From Aequorivita sp. (GTDB taxonomy: Bacteria; Bacteroidota; Bacteroidia; Flavobacteriales; Flavobacteriaceae): a DNA stretch of 64,000 nucleotides. Below the pieces are notes generated by a model. That model saw only the letters and a program-made list of their open reading frames with translations, made no database searches and was not told the DNA's origin. Below, one piece after another: positions 9,153-16,899 of this stretch. The position numbers and the translations under genes were made by a program. Where the stretch lies: assembly GCA_030690315.1 (NCBI GenBank), contig JAUYGY010000035.1, forward strand, positions 1 through 64,000, written 5' to 3'. How positions within the stretch are numbered: the first letter of the stretch is position 1; the number at the start of each line of letters is the position of its first letter.

Positions 9153-9476
9153 TTATTTAAACATATCCAACCCGGGAATGTTCGGCATCCCTTCTTTTGC
9201 GACCGCCGCAATTTCGGCTTCATTTATGTTTGTCGCTTTTTCGATGGCTTTGTTTAATGTGAGAATTAAATAATCCTCCAATTGCTCATTGTCTTCCAAA
9301 AGGCTTTGGTCAATTTCAATAGCTTTTATTTTTCTATTCGCAGTCAAAGTAATTTTTAAAAGGCCGTCGCTGCTGGTTTCGTCAATTAATACGGTATCCA
9401 AGCGCTTTTTTGTGGCCTCAACTTTTTCTTGGGTTTCCTTTAGTTTGCCCATCATTCCCATTAAATCTCCAAACAT
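9153..9476 (-). CDS. YbaB/EbfC family nucleoid-associated protein
   Basis: A 107-residue dimeric DNA-binding protein of the YbaB family ([20 protein letters not shown], then [19 protein letters not shown]). Family members bind DNA with little sequence specificity and help organise the nucleoid. It is usually found beside dnaX and recR; here that context is absent. TAAATTTG on the minus strand at 9506-9499 is a good promoter element 22 bases ahead of the start. Confidence 0.92.
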   Translation of the reverse strand: MFGDLMGMMGKLKETQEKVEATKKRLDTVLIDETSSDGLLKITLTANRKIKAIEIDQSLLEDNEQLEDYLILTLNKAIEKATNINEAEIAAVAKEGMPNIPGLDMFK

Positions 9477-9498
9477 AATCTTCGTTTTTAGTTTGCTG

Positions 9499-9506
9499 CA
9501 AATTTA
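9499..9506 (-). promoter_or_regulatory. -7 promoter element of ybaB
   Basis: Read on the minus strand this is TAAATTTG, an exact TAnnTTTG match, placed to give a leader of about 15 bases before the ybaB start at 9476. Confidence 0.5.
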
Positions 9507-9539
9507 CTACTTTGTGATACAATTTGTCAACCCTTCTTT

Positions 9540-11675
9540 ATGAAAAAATTAGCCTTCTTTTCAATTGCTTGTGTTATTTTTGCGCCTTCACTAAATGCGC
9601 AGGAAGCTTCAAAAGATATTATGAAAATTACTCCCCCAAAAGCCGAAAAAATTGTCAAGAAATTAAAAGCCCACGGCGATGTTCGCACAGACAACTATTA
9701 CTGGCTAAACAATCCCGAAGATGAAAAGGTAATTGATTATTTGAAGGAAGAAAACAAGTATTACGAAGCAATGACTGCGCACACCAAGAAGTTCAAGGAT
9801 GATCTTTTTGCGGAAATGAAAGCGAGAATTAAAGAAGATGATGAATCTGTTCCGTACAAACTTAACGGCTATTTTTACATAACCCGTTTTGAAACTGGAA
9901 AGGATTATCCCATTTACACCCGTAAAAAAGATTCGCTCGAGGCGAAAGAGGAAATACTTTTTGATGTGAACGAAATGGCAAAAGGCCATTCCTATTACAA
10001 TCTCACGGGCCTTAATGTTTCCGAAGACAACAATCTTGTTTCTTTTGGTGTAGATACATTGAGCCGCAGAAAGTATGATATTTTCATAAAAAACCTAAAA
10101 ACAGGTGAAATCTATCCGGAAAGAATTCCTTTAACAACGGGTAGCGCTACTTGGGGCAGCGATAATAAAACGCTTTTTTATACGCGAAAGGATGAAAAAA
10201 CCCTTCGCGCCGATAGAATTTTCAGACATTCAATGGGCACGGATCCAATTACTGATGAATTGATTTTTACTGAAGAAGATGAAACTTTTGGAACGTATGT
10301 TTACAAAACGAAGTCGAAAAAATTCGTTGTAATTGGCTCTTATAGTACGCTTACTTCAGAATACAGAGTTTTGGATGCCGACAACCCGACGGGAGAATTC
10401 AAAATTTTTCAACCACGCGAAAGAGGTTTGGAATACAGTATTTCGCATTACGGAAACAATTGGTACGTATTGACAAATAAGGATAAAGCGCTCAATTTTA
10501 AATTGATGAAAACTTCGGAAGACAAAACTTCCAAAGAAAATTGGGTCGATATGATTGCGCATCGCACTGATGTTTTGCTGGAAGACATTGATATTTTCAA
10601 AGATTATTTGGTTGTTAGCGAACGGAATAATGGGCTTACCAAAATCCGCATAAAAGAGTGGGAAGGCAAGGAAGATTATTATCTACCTTTTGATAATGAA
10701 ACCTATACCGCTTTCACAACGCAGAATCCGGAATTCGACACTAAAATTCTTCGTTACGGATATAATTCATTGAACACTCCAGCTTCTGTGATTGATTTCA
10801 ATATGGAAACCAAAGAGAAAACTGTGTTGAAGGAAACCGAAGTTTTAGGGGGGAAGTTCGATAAAAATAATTACGAAACTGAGCGTTTGTGGGCAACAGC
10901 AGTTGACGGAACAAAAATTCCGATGTCTGTAATTTATAGAAAAGGAATAAAAAAAGATGGGAAAAATCCGTTGTTGATTTATGGATATGGTTCTTACGGC
11001 GCTACGATGGATCCCTATTTTTCGTCTGTGCGATTGAGTTTACTGGATCGCGGATTTATTTATGTAATCGCACATATTCGCGGTGGGGAATATATGGGAA
11101 GACAGTGGTATGAAGACGGGAAATTGCTGAAAAAGAAAAATACCTTTTCAGATTTTATTGATGCTTCAAAATATTTGATTGCGGAAGGTTATACTTCCAA
11201 AGAACATCTATATGCTTCAGGCGGTTCCGCTGGCGGACTTTTAATGGGAGCGATTACCAATATGGCGCCAGAGTTATACAATGGGATAATTGCTTCGGTA
11301 CCCTTTGTGGATGTGGTTACAACAATGCTTGATGATTCCATTCCATTAACTACTGGTGAATATGACGAATGGGGAAATCCAAACGAAGCGGAATACTATA
11401 ATTATATGAAAAGTTATTCCCCTTATGACAATGTTGAAGCTAAAAAATATCCAAATATGCTTGTTACAACGGGCTTGCACGATAGCCAAGTGCAATATTG
11501 GGAGCCGGCAAAGTGGGTTGCCAAGCTTAGAGATGTAAAAACAGACACTAATATTTTATTGTTACAAACCAATATGGATGCAGGCCACGGTGGGGCTTCC
11601 GGGCGTTTTGAAGCGCTGAAAGAAGTTGCTATGGATTATGCCTTTTTATTGGATTTGGAAGGAATTAAGGAGTAA
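9540..11675 (+). CDS. S9 family peptidase, oligopeptidase B-like, secreted
   Basis: A 711-residue serine peptidase of the prolyl oligopeptidase clan, which cleaves short peptides (type B: after Arg/Lys). A signal peptide (to about residue 20, ALNAQ-type end) suggests a periplasmic location. An N-terminal beta-propeller region spans roughly residues 80-430 (for example ATWGSDNKTLFYTRKD). The catalytic domain has Ser563 in GGSAGG, Asp648 in GLHDSQV and His683 in DAGHGG, so the triad is complete. The segment EYDEWGNPNEAEYYNYM is typical of oligopeptidase B. It is divergent from ybaB and stands alone. Confidence 0.93.
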   Translation: MKKLAFFSIACVIFAPSLNAQEASKDIMKITPPKAEKIVKKLKAHGDVRTDNYYWLNNPEDEKVIDYLKEENKYYEAMTAHTKKFKDDLFAEMKARIKEDDESVPYKLNGYFYITRFETGKDYPIYTRKKDSLEAKEEILFDVNEMAKGHSYYNLTGLNVSEDNNLVSFGVDTLSRRKYDIFIKNLKTGEIYPERIPLTTGSATWGSDNKTLFYTRKDEKTLRADRIFRHSMGTDPITDELIFTEEDETFGTYVYKTKSKKFVVIGSYSTLTSEYRVLDADNPTGEFKIFQPRERGLEYSISHYGNNWYVLTNKDKALNFKLMKTSEDKTSKENWVDMIAHRTDVLLEDIDIFKDYLVVSERNNGLTKIRIKEWEGKEDYYLPFDNETYTAFTTQNPEFDTKILRYGYNSLNTPASVIDFNMETKEKTVLKETEVLGGKFDKNNYETERLWATAVDGTKIPMSVIYRKGIKKDGKNPLLIYGYGSYGATMDPYFSSVRLSLLDRGFIYVIAHIRGGEYMGRQWYEDGKLLKKKNTFSDFIDASKYLIAEGYTSKEHLYASGGSAGGLLMGAITNMAPELYNGIIASVPFVDVVTTMLDDSIPLTTGEYDEWGNPNEAEYYNYMKSYSPYDNVEAKKYPNMLVTTGLHDSQVQYWEPAKWVAKLRDVKTDTNILLLQTNMDAGHGGASGRFEALKEVAMDYAFLLDLEGIKE

Positions 11676-11689
11676 TTAAAATATTTCCG

Positions 11690-11697
11690 TACCTTTG
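11690..11697 (+). promoter_or_regulatory. -7 promoter element upstream of the CBS-like gene
   Basis: TACCTTTG matches TAnnTTTG exactly. It would give a leader of about 50 bases before ATG 11754. No good -33 TTG is visible. Confidence 0.45.
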
Positions 11698-11753
11698 TCG
11701 GGTTGAAAAATTCAGTTTTGAATTAATTGTTTTTTATAACGAACTCCCTCTTT

Positions 11754-12791
11754 ATGAAAGAAGAAATAAAAGCCTATAATAATGTGTTGGAATTAATAGG
11801 CAACACACCGTTAATAAAGCTTAACAAGATTACCCAGAAAATGAAGGGTAATTATTTCGCGAAGGTTGAAGCTTTCAACCCGGGACATTCCACCAAAGAT
11901 CGTATTGCACTTTATATTATTGAAGAAGCCGAAAAAAAAGGCATCCTAAAACCCGGCGATACCATTATTGAAACCACAAGTGGAAACACTGGTTTCAGCA
12001 TTGCGATGGTTAGCATAATTAAGGGTTACGAATGTATTTTGGCAGTAAGTTCAAAATCTTCAGCAGATAAAATTGATATGCTTAAAACAATGGGCGCAAA
12101 GGTTTACGTTTGTCCAGCCCACGTTAGCGCAGACGATCCACGCTCGTATTATGAAGTAGCTAAAAAACTTCACAGTGAAATAAAAGGTTCTGTTTACATC
12201 AATCAATATTTTAATGAATTGAATATTGATGCGCATTATTTAACTACCGGTCCAGAAATCTGGGAACAAACTGTTGGAAAAATCACACATTTAGTGGCTT
12301 GCAGCGGAACTGGAGGAACAATCTCAGGAACGGCTCGATTTTTAAAAGAAAAAAATCCAAATATTAGAGTAATTGGAATTGACGCTTACGGCTCAGTTTT
12401 ACAAAAATATCACCAAACAAAAGAGTTTGATGCAGATGAAATCTATCCGTACCGCATTGAAGGTTTGGGGAAAAATTTGATTCCATCGGCAACAGATTTC
12501 AATATAATTGACAAATTTGAAAAAGTAACCGATGAAAGCAGTGCACACACTGCGCGTGAGCTAGCAAAAACAGAAGGTCTTTTTGTGGGTTATACAAGCG
12601 GAGCGGCGATGCAAGGTTTAAAGCAGTTGGAAGAAGAAGGTGAATTTGATGCAAACAGCAACATAGTTGTTATTTTTCCAGACCACGGCTCGCGTTATAT
12701 GAGTAAAATTTATAACGACGAATGGATGAGCCAGCAAGGTTTTTTCGATTCCGAAACTGCGGAAATACAAAAAATTGAATACGTGAAATGA
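11754..12791 (+). CDS. CBS/cysteine-synthase-like PLP enzyme, probable cysteate synthase
   Basis: A 345-residue fold-type II PLP enzyme: Schiff-base Lys48 in NPGHSTKDR, substrate loop TTSGNTG (74-80), phosphate-binding loop CSGTGGT (183-189). The end ([20 protein letters not shown]) is closer to the catalytic core of cystathionine beta-synthase than to CysK, and there is no C-terminal CBS (Bateman) domain. ATG 11754 is chosen over an upstream TTG-type start at 11727. The next plus-strand gene is an alpha-oxoamine synthase. This pair is the known arrangement for capnine synthesis, where the first enzyme makes L-cysteate from O-phosphoserine and sulfite. Alternatives are cystathionine beta-synthase or O-acetylserine sulfhydrylase. 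A terminator separates it from the next gene. Confidence 0.85.
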   Translation: MKEEIKAYNNVLELIGNTPLIKLNKITQKMKGNYFAKVEAFNPGHSTKDRIALYIIEEAEKKGILKPGDTIIETTSGNTGFSIAMVSIIKGYECILAVSSKSSADKIDMLKTMGAKVYVCPAHVSADDPRSYYEVAKKLHSEIKGSVYINQYFNELNIDAHYLTTGPEIWEQTVGKITHLVACSGTGGTISGTARFLKEKNPNIRVIGIDAYGSVLQKYHQTKEFDADEIYPYRIEGLGKNLIPSATDFNIIDKFEKVTDESSAHTARELAKTEGLFVGYTSGAAMQGLKQLEEEGEFDANSNIVVIFPDHGSRYMSKIYNDEWMSQQGFFDSETAEIQKIEYVK

Positions 12792-12825
12792 TTTTAAATT
12801 TACGATTTTAGATTTACGATTTTTG
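12791..12825. repeat. 7-bp degenerate tandem repeat
   Basis: Five heptamers in a row: ATTTTAA, ATTTACG, ATTTTAG, ATTTACG, ATTTTTG. They begin just at the stop codon of the CBS-like gene and end at its terminator hairpin. Confidence 0.6.
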
Positions 12826-12859
12826 AAACCGGTTGAACATTTGTCAATCGGTTTTTTTA
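12826..12859 (+). terminator. intrinsic terminator after the CBS-like gene
   Basis: AAACCGGTTGA (from 12826) pairs with TCAATCGGTTT (12844-12853) with one G-T wobble, followed by a T run. It implies that the downstream synthase gene has its own promoter. Confidence 0.75.
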
Positions 12860-12914
12860 TTAGACTTTTTTATTGATTGTTTAAGCGTCAACCTAAAATC
12901 ATATATGGTAAATC

Positions 12915-12944
12915 TTGCTATGCTGATTTATTTAATTAATTTTG
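12915..12944 (+). promoter_or_regulatory. promoter of the alpha-oxoamine synthase gene
   Basis: TTG at 12915-12917, a 19-base spacer and TAATTTTG at 12937-12944: a full Bacteroidota -33/-7 promoter, placed about 25 bases ahead of the start codon. Confidence 0.6.
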
Positions 12945-12969
12945 TCCCAAATTTTTAACAAAGCTTTTG

Positions 12970-14229
12970 ATGAAAGATTTATTCGATAAAATATATAAAG
13001 ATAAAGGTCCGTTGGGAAAATGGGCTGAACAAGCGGAAGGCTACTTTGTATTCCCCAAACTGGAAGGCCCCGTTTCCAATAGAATGAAATTTAAGGGGCA
13101 GGAAGTAATCACTTGGAGTATCAATGATTATTTAGGGCTTGCCAACCATCCGGAAGTTAGAAAAGTAGATGCTGAAGCAGCCGCAAAATGGGGCTCTGCC
13201 TATCCAATGGGCGCCCGAATGATGAGTGGCCATACCGATCTTCACGAACAACTTCAGAGAGAGCTTGCGGCATTTGTAAATAAAGAGGCGGCTTATCTTT
13301 TAAATTTTGGGTATCAAGGAATGGTTTCAACAATTGACGCACTCGTTGCAAAAGACGATGTGATTGTTTATGATGTTGATGCCCACGCTTGTATAATTGA
13401 CGGAGTTCGCCTTCACTTGGGGCAACGTTTCACTTACAGGCACAACGATATGGAAAGTATCGAAAAAAATCTACAGCGCGCTACAAAAGTCGCTGAAAAA
13501 ACCGGAGGCGGAATTCTTCTTATTTCCGAAGGAGTTTTCGGAATGCGCGGCGAGCAGGGCAAGTTGAAAGAAATTATTGAACTTAAGAAAAAATACAACT
13601 TCCGCTTTTTTGTGGATGATGCGCACGGTTTTGGAACACTTGGCAAAACAGGTGCTGGAGCAGGCGAGGAGCAAGGCGTACAGGATGGAATTGACATTTA
13701 TTTTGCAACCTTCGCAAAATCTATGGCAAGTACGGGAGCATTTATTGCCGGTGATGAAGAAATAATGAATTACCTAAAATACAACCTACGATCGCAAATG
13801 TTTGCAAAATCATTGCAAATGGTTTTGGTGGAAGGCGCTTTGAAGCGTTTGGATATGCTTCGCACGATGCCCGAACTGAAAGAAAAACTTTGGGAAAACG
13901 TAAACGCCTTGCAAGGCGGACTTAAAAAGAGAGGTTTTGATATAGGAACCACCCAAAGCTGCGTAACGCCAGTATACTTAAAAGGAAGCATTCCTGAGGC
14001 AATGGCATTGGTTAAAGATCTTCGTGTAAACCACGGAATTTTCTGTTCAATTGTTGTGTACCCAGTAATTCCGAAAGGATTGATATTATTGCGAATGATA
14101 CCAACGGCTTCGCATACAATGGAAGACATTGAAGAAACCTTGGAAGCTTTTTCAGCAATCCGTGAGCGTTTGGAAAATGGAACTTACAAACGACTTTCTG
14201 CAGCTGTTGCAGAGGCGATGGGAGAATAA
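12970..14229 (+). CDS. alpha-oxoamine synthase family: cysteate (or serine) fatty acyltransferase
   Basis: A 419-residue fold-type I PLP enzyme of the group with serine palmitoyltransferase, KBL and BioF. Seen: substrate segment NDYLGLANHPEV, cofactor residues in VDDAHGFGTLG (Asp217, His219) and Schiff-base Lys250 in TFAKSMASTG. Such enzymes condense an amino acid with a fatty acyl thioester and release CO2. In flavobacteria this subfamily makes the sulfonolipid base (capnine, from cysteate) or the sphingoid base (from serine). The neighbour, a CBS-like probable cysteate synthase, favours cysteate. ATG 12970 is preferred to TTG 12967. Lipids of this kind have been linked to gliding motility. 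Glycine C-acetyltransferase is a common but less likely label. Confidence 0.88.
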   Translation: MKDLFDKIYKDKGPLGKWAEQAEGYFVFPKLEGPVSNRMKFKGQEVITWSINDYLGLANHPEVRKVDAEAAAKWGSAYPMGARMMSGHTDLHEQLQRELAAFVNKEAAYLLNFGYQGMVSTIDALVAKDDVIVYDVDAHACIIDGVRLHLGQRFTYRHNDMESIEKNLQRATKVAEKTGGGILLISEGVFGMRGEQGKLKEIIELKKKYNFRFFVDDAHGFGTLGKTGAGAGEEQGVQDGIDIYFATFAKSMASTGAFIAGDEEIMNYLKYNLRSQMFAKSLQMVLVEGALKRLDMLRTMPELKEKLWENVNALQGGLKKRGFDIGTTQSCVTPVYLKGSIPEAMALVKDLRVNHGIFCSIVVYPVIPKGLILLRMIPTASHTMEDIEETLEAFSAIRERLENGTYKRLSAAVAEAMGE

Positions 14230-14233
14230 ATTT

Positions 14234-14252
14234 TCGCGAAGGCGGAAATCTT
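14234..14252. repeat. degenerate copy of a small palindromic repeat
   Basis: CGCGAAGGCGGAAATCT is a decayed relative of the palindrome before parC (58713-58732; reverse complement TCCCGCGAAGGCGGGAATCT). It follows the synthase stop codon. Confidence 0.4.
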
Positions 14253-14259
14253 AATATTG

Positions 14260-14288
14260 AAAAATCCACCTTTTTTGGGTGGATTTTT
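14260..14288. terminator. bidirectional intrinsic terminator
   Basis: AAAATCCACC pairs with GGTGGATTTT around a T-rich loop, with T runs in both directions. It lies between the converging synthase gene (stop 14229) and GNAT gene (stop 14293) and can serve both. Confidence 0.85.
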
Positions 14289-14292
14289 ATGT

Positions 14293-15411
14293 TTAAAGAT
14301 TCTTCCTAAAAGTACTCCGCTCCTTATGCTGCACAGGATTATAATCCTTCCAAAGCAATTGAACGGCAGTATTCTCTTGCAATTCCGGATTGGTTTCAAC
14401 AGTATGTATTCCTTTGGAATTGAAGAGATATTGCATCTCTTCAAAAATAATTGCGGTTACGCCTTTTCCCTGATATTCGGGGTCAATTCCTATTAAATAG
14501 AAAGCGGCCGTGTCGTTCTTTTTTTGAGCTTGGAGAATATAATTCCAACCAATGGGAAACAATTTTCCGTTCGCCTTTTTCAATGCTTTTGAAAAAGAAG
14601 GCATCACAATAGAAAACGCAATCAATTTTCCTGTTTCATCTTTTATACAGCAAATATAATCGGGGTGGATAAAGCTGAAATATTTCTTTTTGTAATAATC
14701 AATTTGATATTGCTGTATTGGAACAAAAGTTTGAAGCGTATTGTATGTCTTGTTTAACAAGCCAAACATAGCATCTACATAGGGCAGGATTTCTTTTTTA
14801 TCCTTAAAACGAATTACCGAAAGTTTGTAACGTTCCCGCACAATTTTGGAAAATTTGGCCACTTTTTCAAAGATAATATCAGGAATTTCCAGTCTGTATT
14901 CCACCCAAGTTGCCTGTTTTTCGTAACCAAGTTTTTCCAAATGTTCAGCATAATATGGGTAATGGTACCAAGTGATCATGGTGTTCATTTCCTCATAACC
15001 CATTGTGAGGATTCCAGCTTTTTCCATATTGCTGAAACCTACGGGACCTTCGGCGTATTCCAACTTGTGTTCGCGGCCTTTTTCGTAGGCTTTTGCAAGC
15101 AAGGCTTTGGTCACTTCAATATCATCAACCATATCCAGCCAGCCAAAACGGATTTTTTTCTTACCCTGTTCGTTTACTTCCAAATGGTTTAGAATAACAG
15201 CAATCCGCCCAACAATCTCATCATTTTTATAAGCTAAATAATACCAAGCTTCGGCATTTTTAAATACGGGATTTTTTTCGGTATCAATGGTTTCCATTTC
15301 ATCCTTAATCAATGATGGAACCCAATATTTGCTGTCTTTGTATAATTTAAAAGGAAAAGTGACAAATTTTTTAAGATCACTTTTGGAGGTTATTTGGTTT
15401 ACTATTATCAT
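14293..15411 (-). CDS. large GNAT-fold protein, bacterial ceramide synthase-like N-acyltransferase
   Basis: 372 residues from ATG 15411; the open frame runs further upstream, but family similarity begins at MIIVNQITSKSDLKKFV. The N-terminal pattern (FPFKLYKDSKYWVPSL, KNPVFKNAEAWYYLA, VGRIAVILNH) and the C-terminal GNAT acyl-CoA-binding segment (YLIGIDPEYQGKGVTAII) match the long GNAT proteins that include bacterial ceramide synthase, which N-acylates sphingoid bases. Encoded convergently 63 bases from the alpha-oxoamine synthase, it is a good candidate for N-acylation of capnine or sphinganine. This role is inferred from family and position. It starts 13 bases after the stop of an outer-membrane protein gene, so they share a transcript. 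Confidence 0.8.
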   Translation of the reverse strand: MIIVNQITSKSDLKKFVTFPFKLYKDSKYWVPSLIKDEMETIDTEKNPVFKNAEAWYYLAYKNDEIVGRIAVILNHLEVNEQGKKKIRFGWLDMVDDIEVTKALLAKAYEKGREHKLEYAEGPVGFSNMEKAGILTMGYEEMNTMITWYHYPYYAEHLEKLGYEKQATWVEYRLEIPDIIFEKVAKFSKIVRERYKLSVIRFKDKKEILPYVDAMFGLLNKTYNTLQTFVPIQQYQIDYYKKKYFSFIHPDYICCIKDETGKLIAFSIVMPSFSKALKKANGKLFPIGWNYILQAQKKNDTAAFYLIGIDPEYQGKGVTAIIFEEMQYLFNSKGIHTVETNPELQENTAVQLLWKDYNPVQHKERSTFRKNL

Positions 15412-15424
15412 ATTGAAAATGCTA

Positions 15425-16420
15425 TTATTTTTCTCCTTCATCTTCAAGTTCCAGCTCATCCTCGCGTTCATCTTTTTTGCTTTTTTCTTCTTTCTTTTTT
15501 TCCTCTTTAATTTCTTTATCTTCCAAATATTCGTCTTTGTTGTGCATATCAAATCGATATGCCAATCCCGCACGGCCATACAATCTTGATGGCGTATCCT
15601 TTAAACTATAGGTAAGCGAAAAATCAACTTGAAGGTTTGGATTTATTAATGCCGCAGCACCACCACGAAGCAACTGGTCTGAATAGAAATCACTTTTAAA
15701 ACCTTGGTTCTCAAGAAAAACAGAGAACCAGCGATTGGTGGCGTGCGTTAGTGTTACAATATAACCATAAGTCGGAAAATCTGTAGTCACGCGGTCCACG
15801 ATAATGTTTGTAACAAAAACCCAGCCCCCAATAAAATTATTTTGGGTTGCCAAAACCAATTTTGGACTGATGCTGCTTTCAGCTTCCGGCACGAACGGAT
15901 TCGGCGTATCTATATTTGTAAAATCAAAATTTGCACCGGCATATACCGATATTGCAGGAATTAAATCGGCCCATTGGGTTTTGTTGTTGGCCTTCCAACT
16001 ATAGAGGTTTGGTCCTTCCAATTCGCGTTTTCTATACGGATCATAAATTAAATATTTTGCCCCAACGGTGTTGCTCTTGAAATTTGATTCCTTGTTTTTA
16101 TTATCGGGCGGACTAAAGCGATTGTTTGTTAGATTGTTGGACTGAAACTCGCCCATAACGCTCACTTCCAATCGCTCTTTCCAAAAACCATAGCGAACCG
16201 AATAATCTATTGCCCAAGCATTGGTTTCGGTTTTTAAAAGCTCGTGTTTTTCCTTTCCGTAGCTAAATCCAGTTTCAACCTGAATTACATTTGTACCTAC
16301 TGAAAATGCGCCTTGCGAGCCTCCGGGACGGTTTGTGTTTATCATTTCGGTGTATTGTGCCGAAACATTTGAAAGCGATAATAAACTTAGTAGAAATAGG
16401 AAGGGAAGTTTGAGGTTCAT
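15425..16420 (-). CDS. outer-membrane beta-barrel protein, MetA_deg/transporter-like
   Basis: A 331-residue protein with a signal peptide (ending SNVSAQ) and repeated amphipathic strands, beginning INTNRPGGSQGAFSVGTNVIQVETG. This start is typical of the family often labelled transporter or phenol MetA degradation. The final 35 residues are a highly charged Lys/Glu tail that is probably disordered. Function unknown; likely an outer-membrane barrel. It is the first gene of a two-gene unit with the GNAT protein, which hints at a link to envelope lipids (inference only). Confidence 0.75.
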   Translation of the reverse strand: MNLKLPFLFLLSLLSLSNVSAQYTEMINTNRPGGSQGAFSVGTNVIQVETGFSYGKEKHELLKTETNAWAIDYSVRYGFWKERLEVSVMGEFQSNNLTNNRFSPPDNKNKESNFKSNTVGAKYLIYDPYRKRELEGPNLYSWKANNKTQWADLIPAISVYAGANFDFTNIDTPNPFVPEAESSISPKLVLATQNNFIGGWVFVTNIIVDRVTTDFPTYGYIVTLTHATNRWFSVFLENQGFKSDFYSDQLLRGGAAALINPNLQVDFSLTYSLKDTPSRLYGRAGLAYRFDMHNKDEYLEDKEIKEEKKKEEKSKKDEREDELELEDEGEK

Positions 16421-16526
16421 AGAATGATGGGTTTAGTTCAAAGATATATGATTTTACCATTTATTTAATAGTGAACATTCGTCTTTTTCTGCATCAATCC
16501 TTATTTTTGGAAAGAATTTGACAGTT

Positions 16527-16790
16527 ATGATGACATTTCTAAAAACGATACTTATCGTTCTTCTGGTATATTTCGGGCTAAAGTTTTTAATTAGGCTCGC
16601 CACTCCCTATTTAATGCGGTACATTTCCAAAAAAGCTGGACAACAGTTTGAGCAATTCTTCGGAAACCAGCCAAATGCAACGGCAGAGCGCGAACCCGAG
16701 GGAAATATTACAATTGATAAAAATCCATCTCAAAATTCTAAATCGAGTAAAAAAGTTGGGGAATATGTGGAATATGAAGAGGTGGAGTGA
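16527..16790 (+). CDS. DUF4834 family small membrane protein
   Basis: 87 residues: one N-terminal membrane segment (TILIVLLVYFGLKFLIRLA), then a basic/amphipathic stretch and an acidic, Ser/Lys-rich tail ending in VEYEEVE. This is the layout of the DUF4834 family, found almost only in Flavobacteriia. ATG 16527 is chosen over the TTG at 16518. Role unknown. It precedes the YfhO gene, as in other members of the group. Confidence 0.75.
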   Translation: MMTFLKTILIVLLVYFGLKFLIRLATPYLMRYISKKAGQQFEQFFGNQPNATAEREPEGNITIDKNPSQNSKSSKKVGEYVEYEEVE

Positions 16791-16791
16791 A

Positions 16792-16853
16792 GCTGGGTGC
16801 TGGATGACCGATGGCCGATATTTTAAACACCCGTCATCCGTCACCCGTCATTC
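16792..16853. repeat. inverted heptamer repeat arms
   Basis: Left arm: GCTGGGT, GCTGGAT, GACCGAT, GGCCGAT (16792-16819). Right arm: GTCATCC, GTCACCC, GTCATTC (16833-16853). The reverse complement of the right arm resembles the left, so the RNA or single strand can fold back. It lies between DUF4834 and yfhO. Confidence 0.6.
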
Positions 16854-16899
16854 AACATTTTTTCCCTAATTTCCCCACTTCATATTCAGACGCCAAATT

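Noticed and set aside
12967..14229. glycine C-acetyltransferase (KBL) call for the alpha-oxoamine synthase
   Set aside because: Genomic neighbours (cysteate synthase-like and ceramide-synthase-like genes, no threonine dehydrogenase) point to a lipid base synthase; KBL cannot be ruled out from motifs alone.
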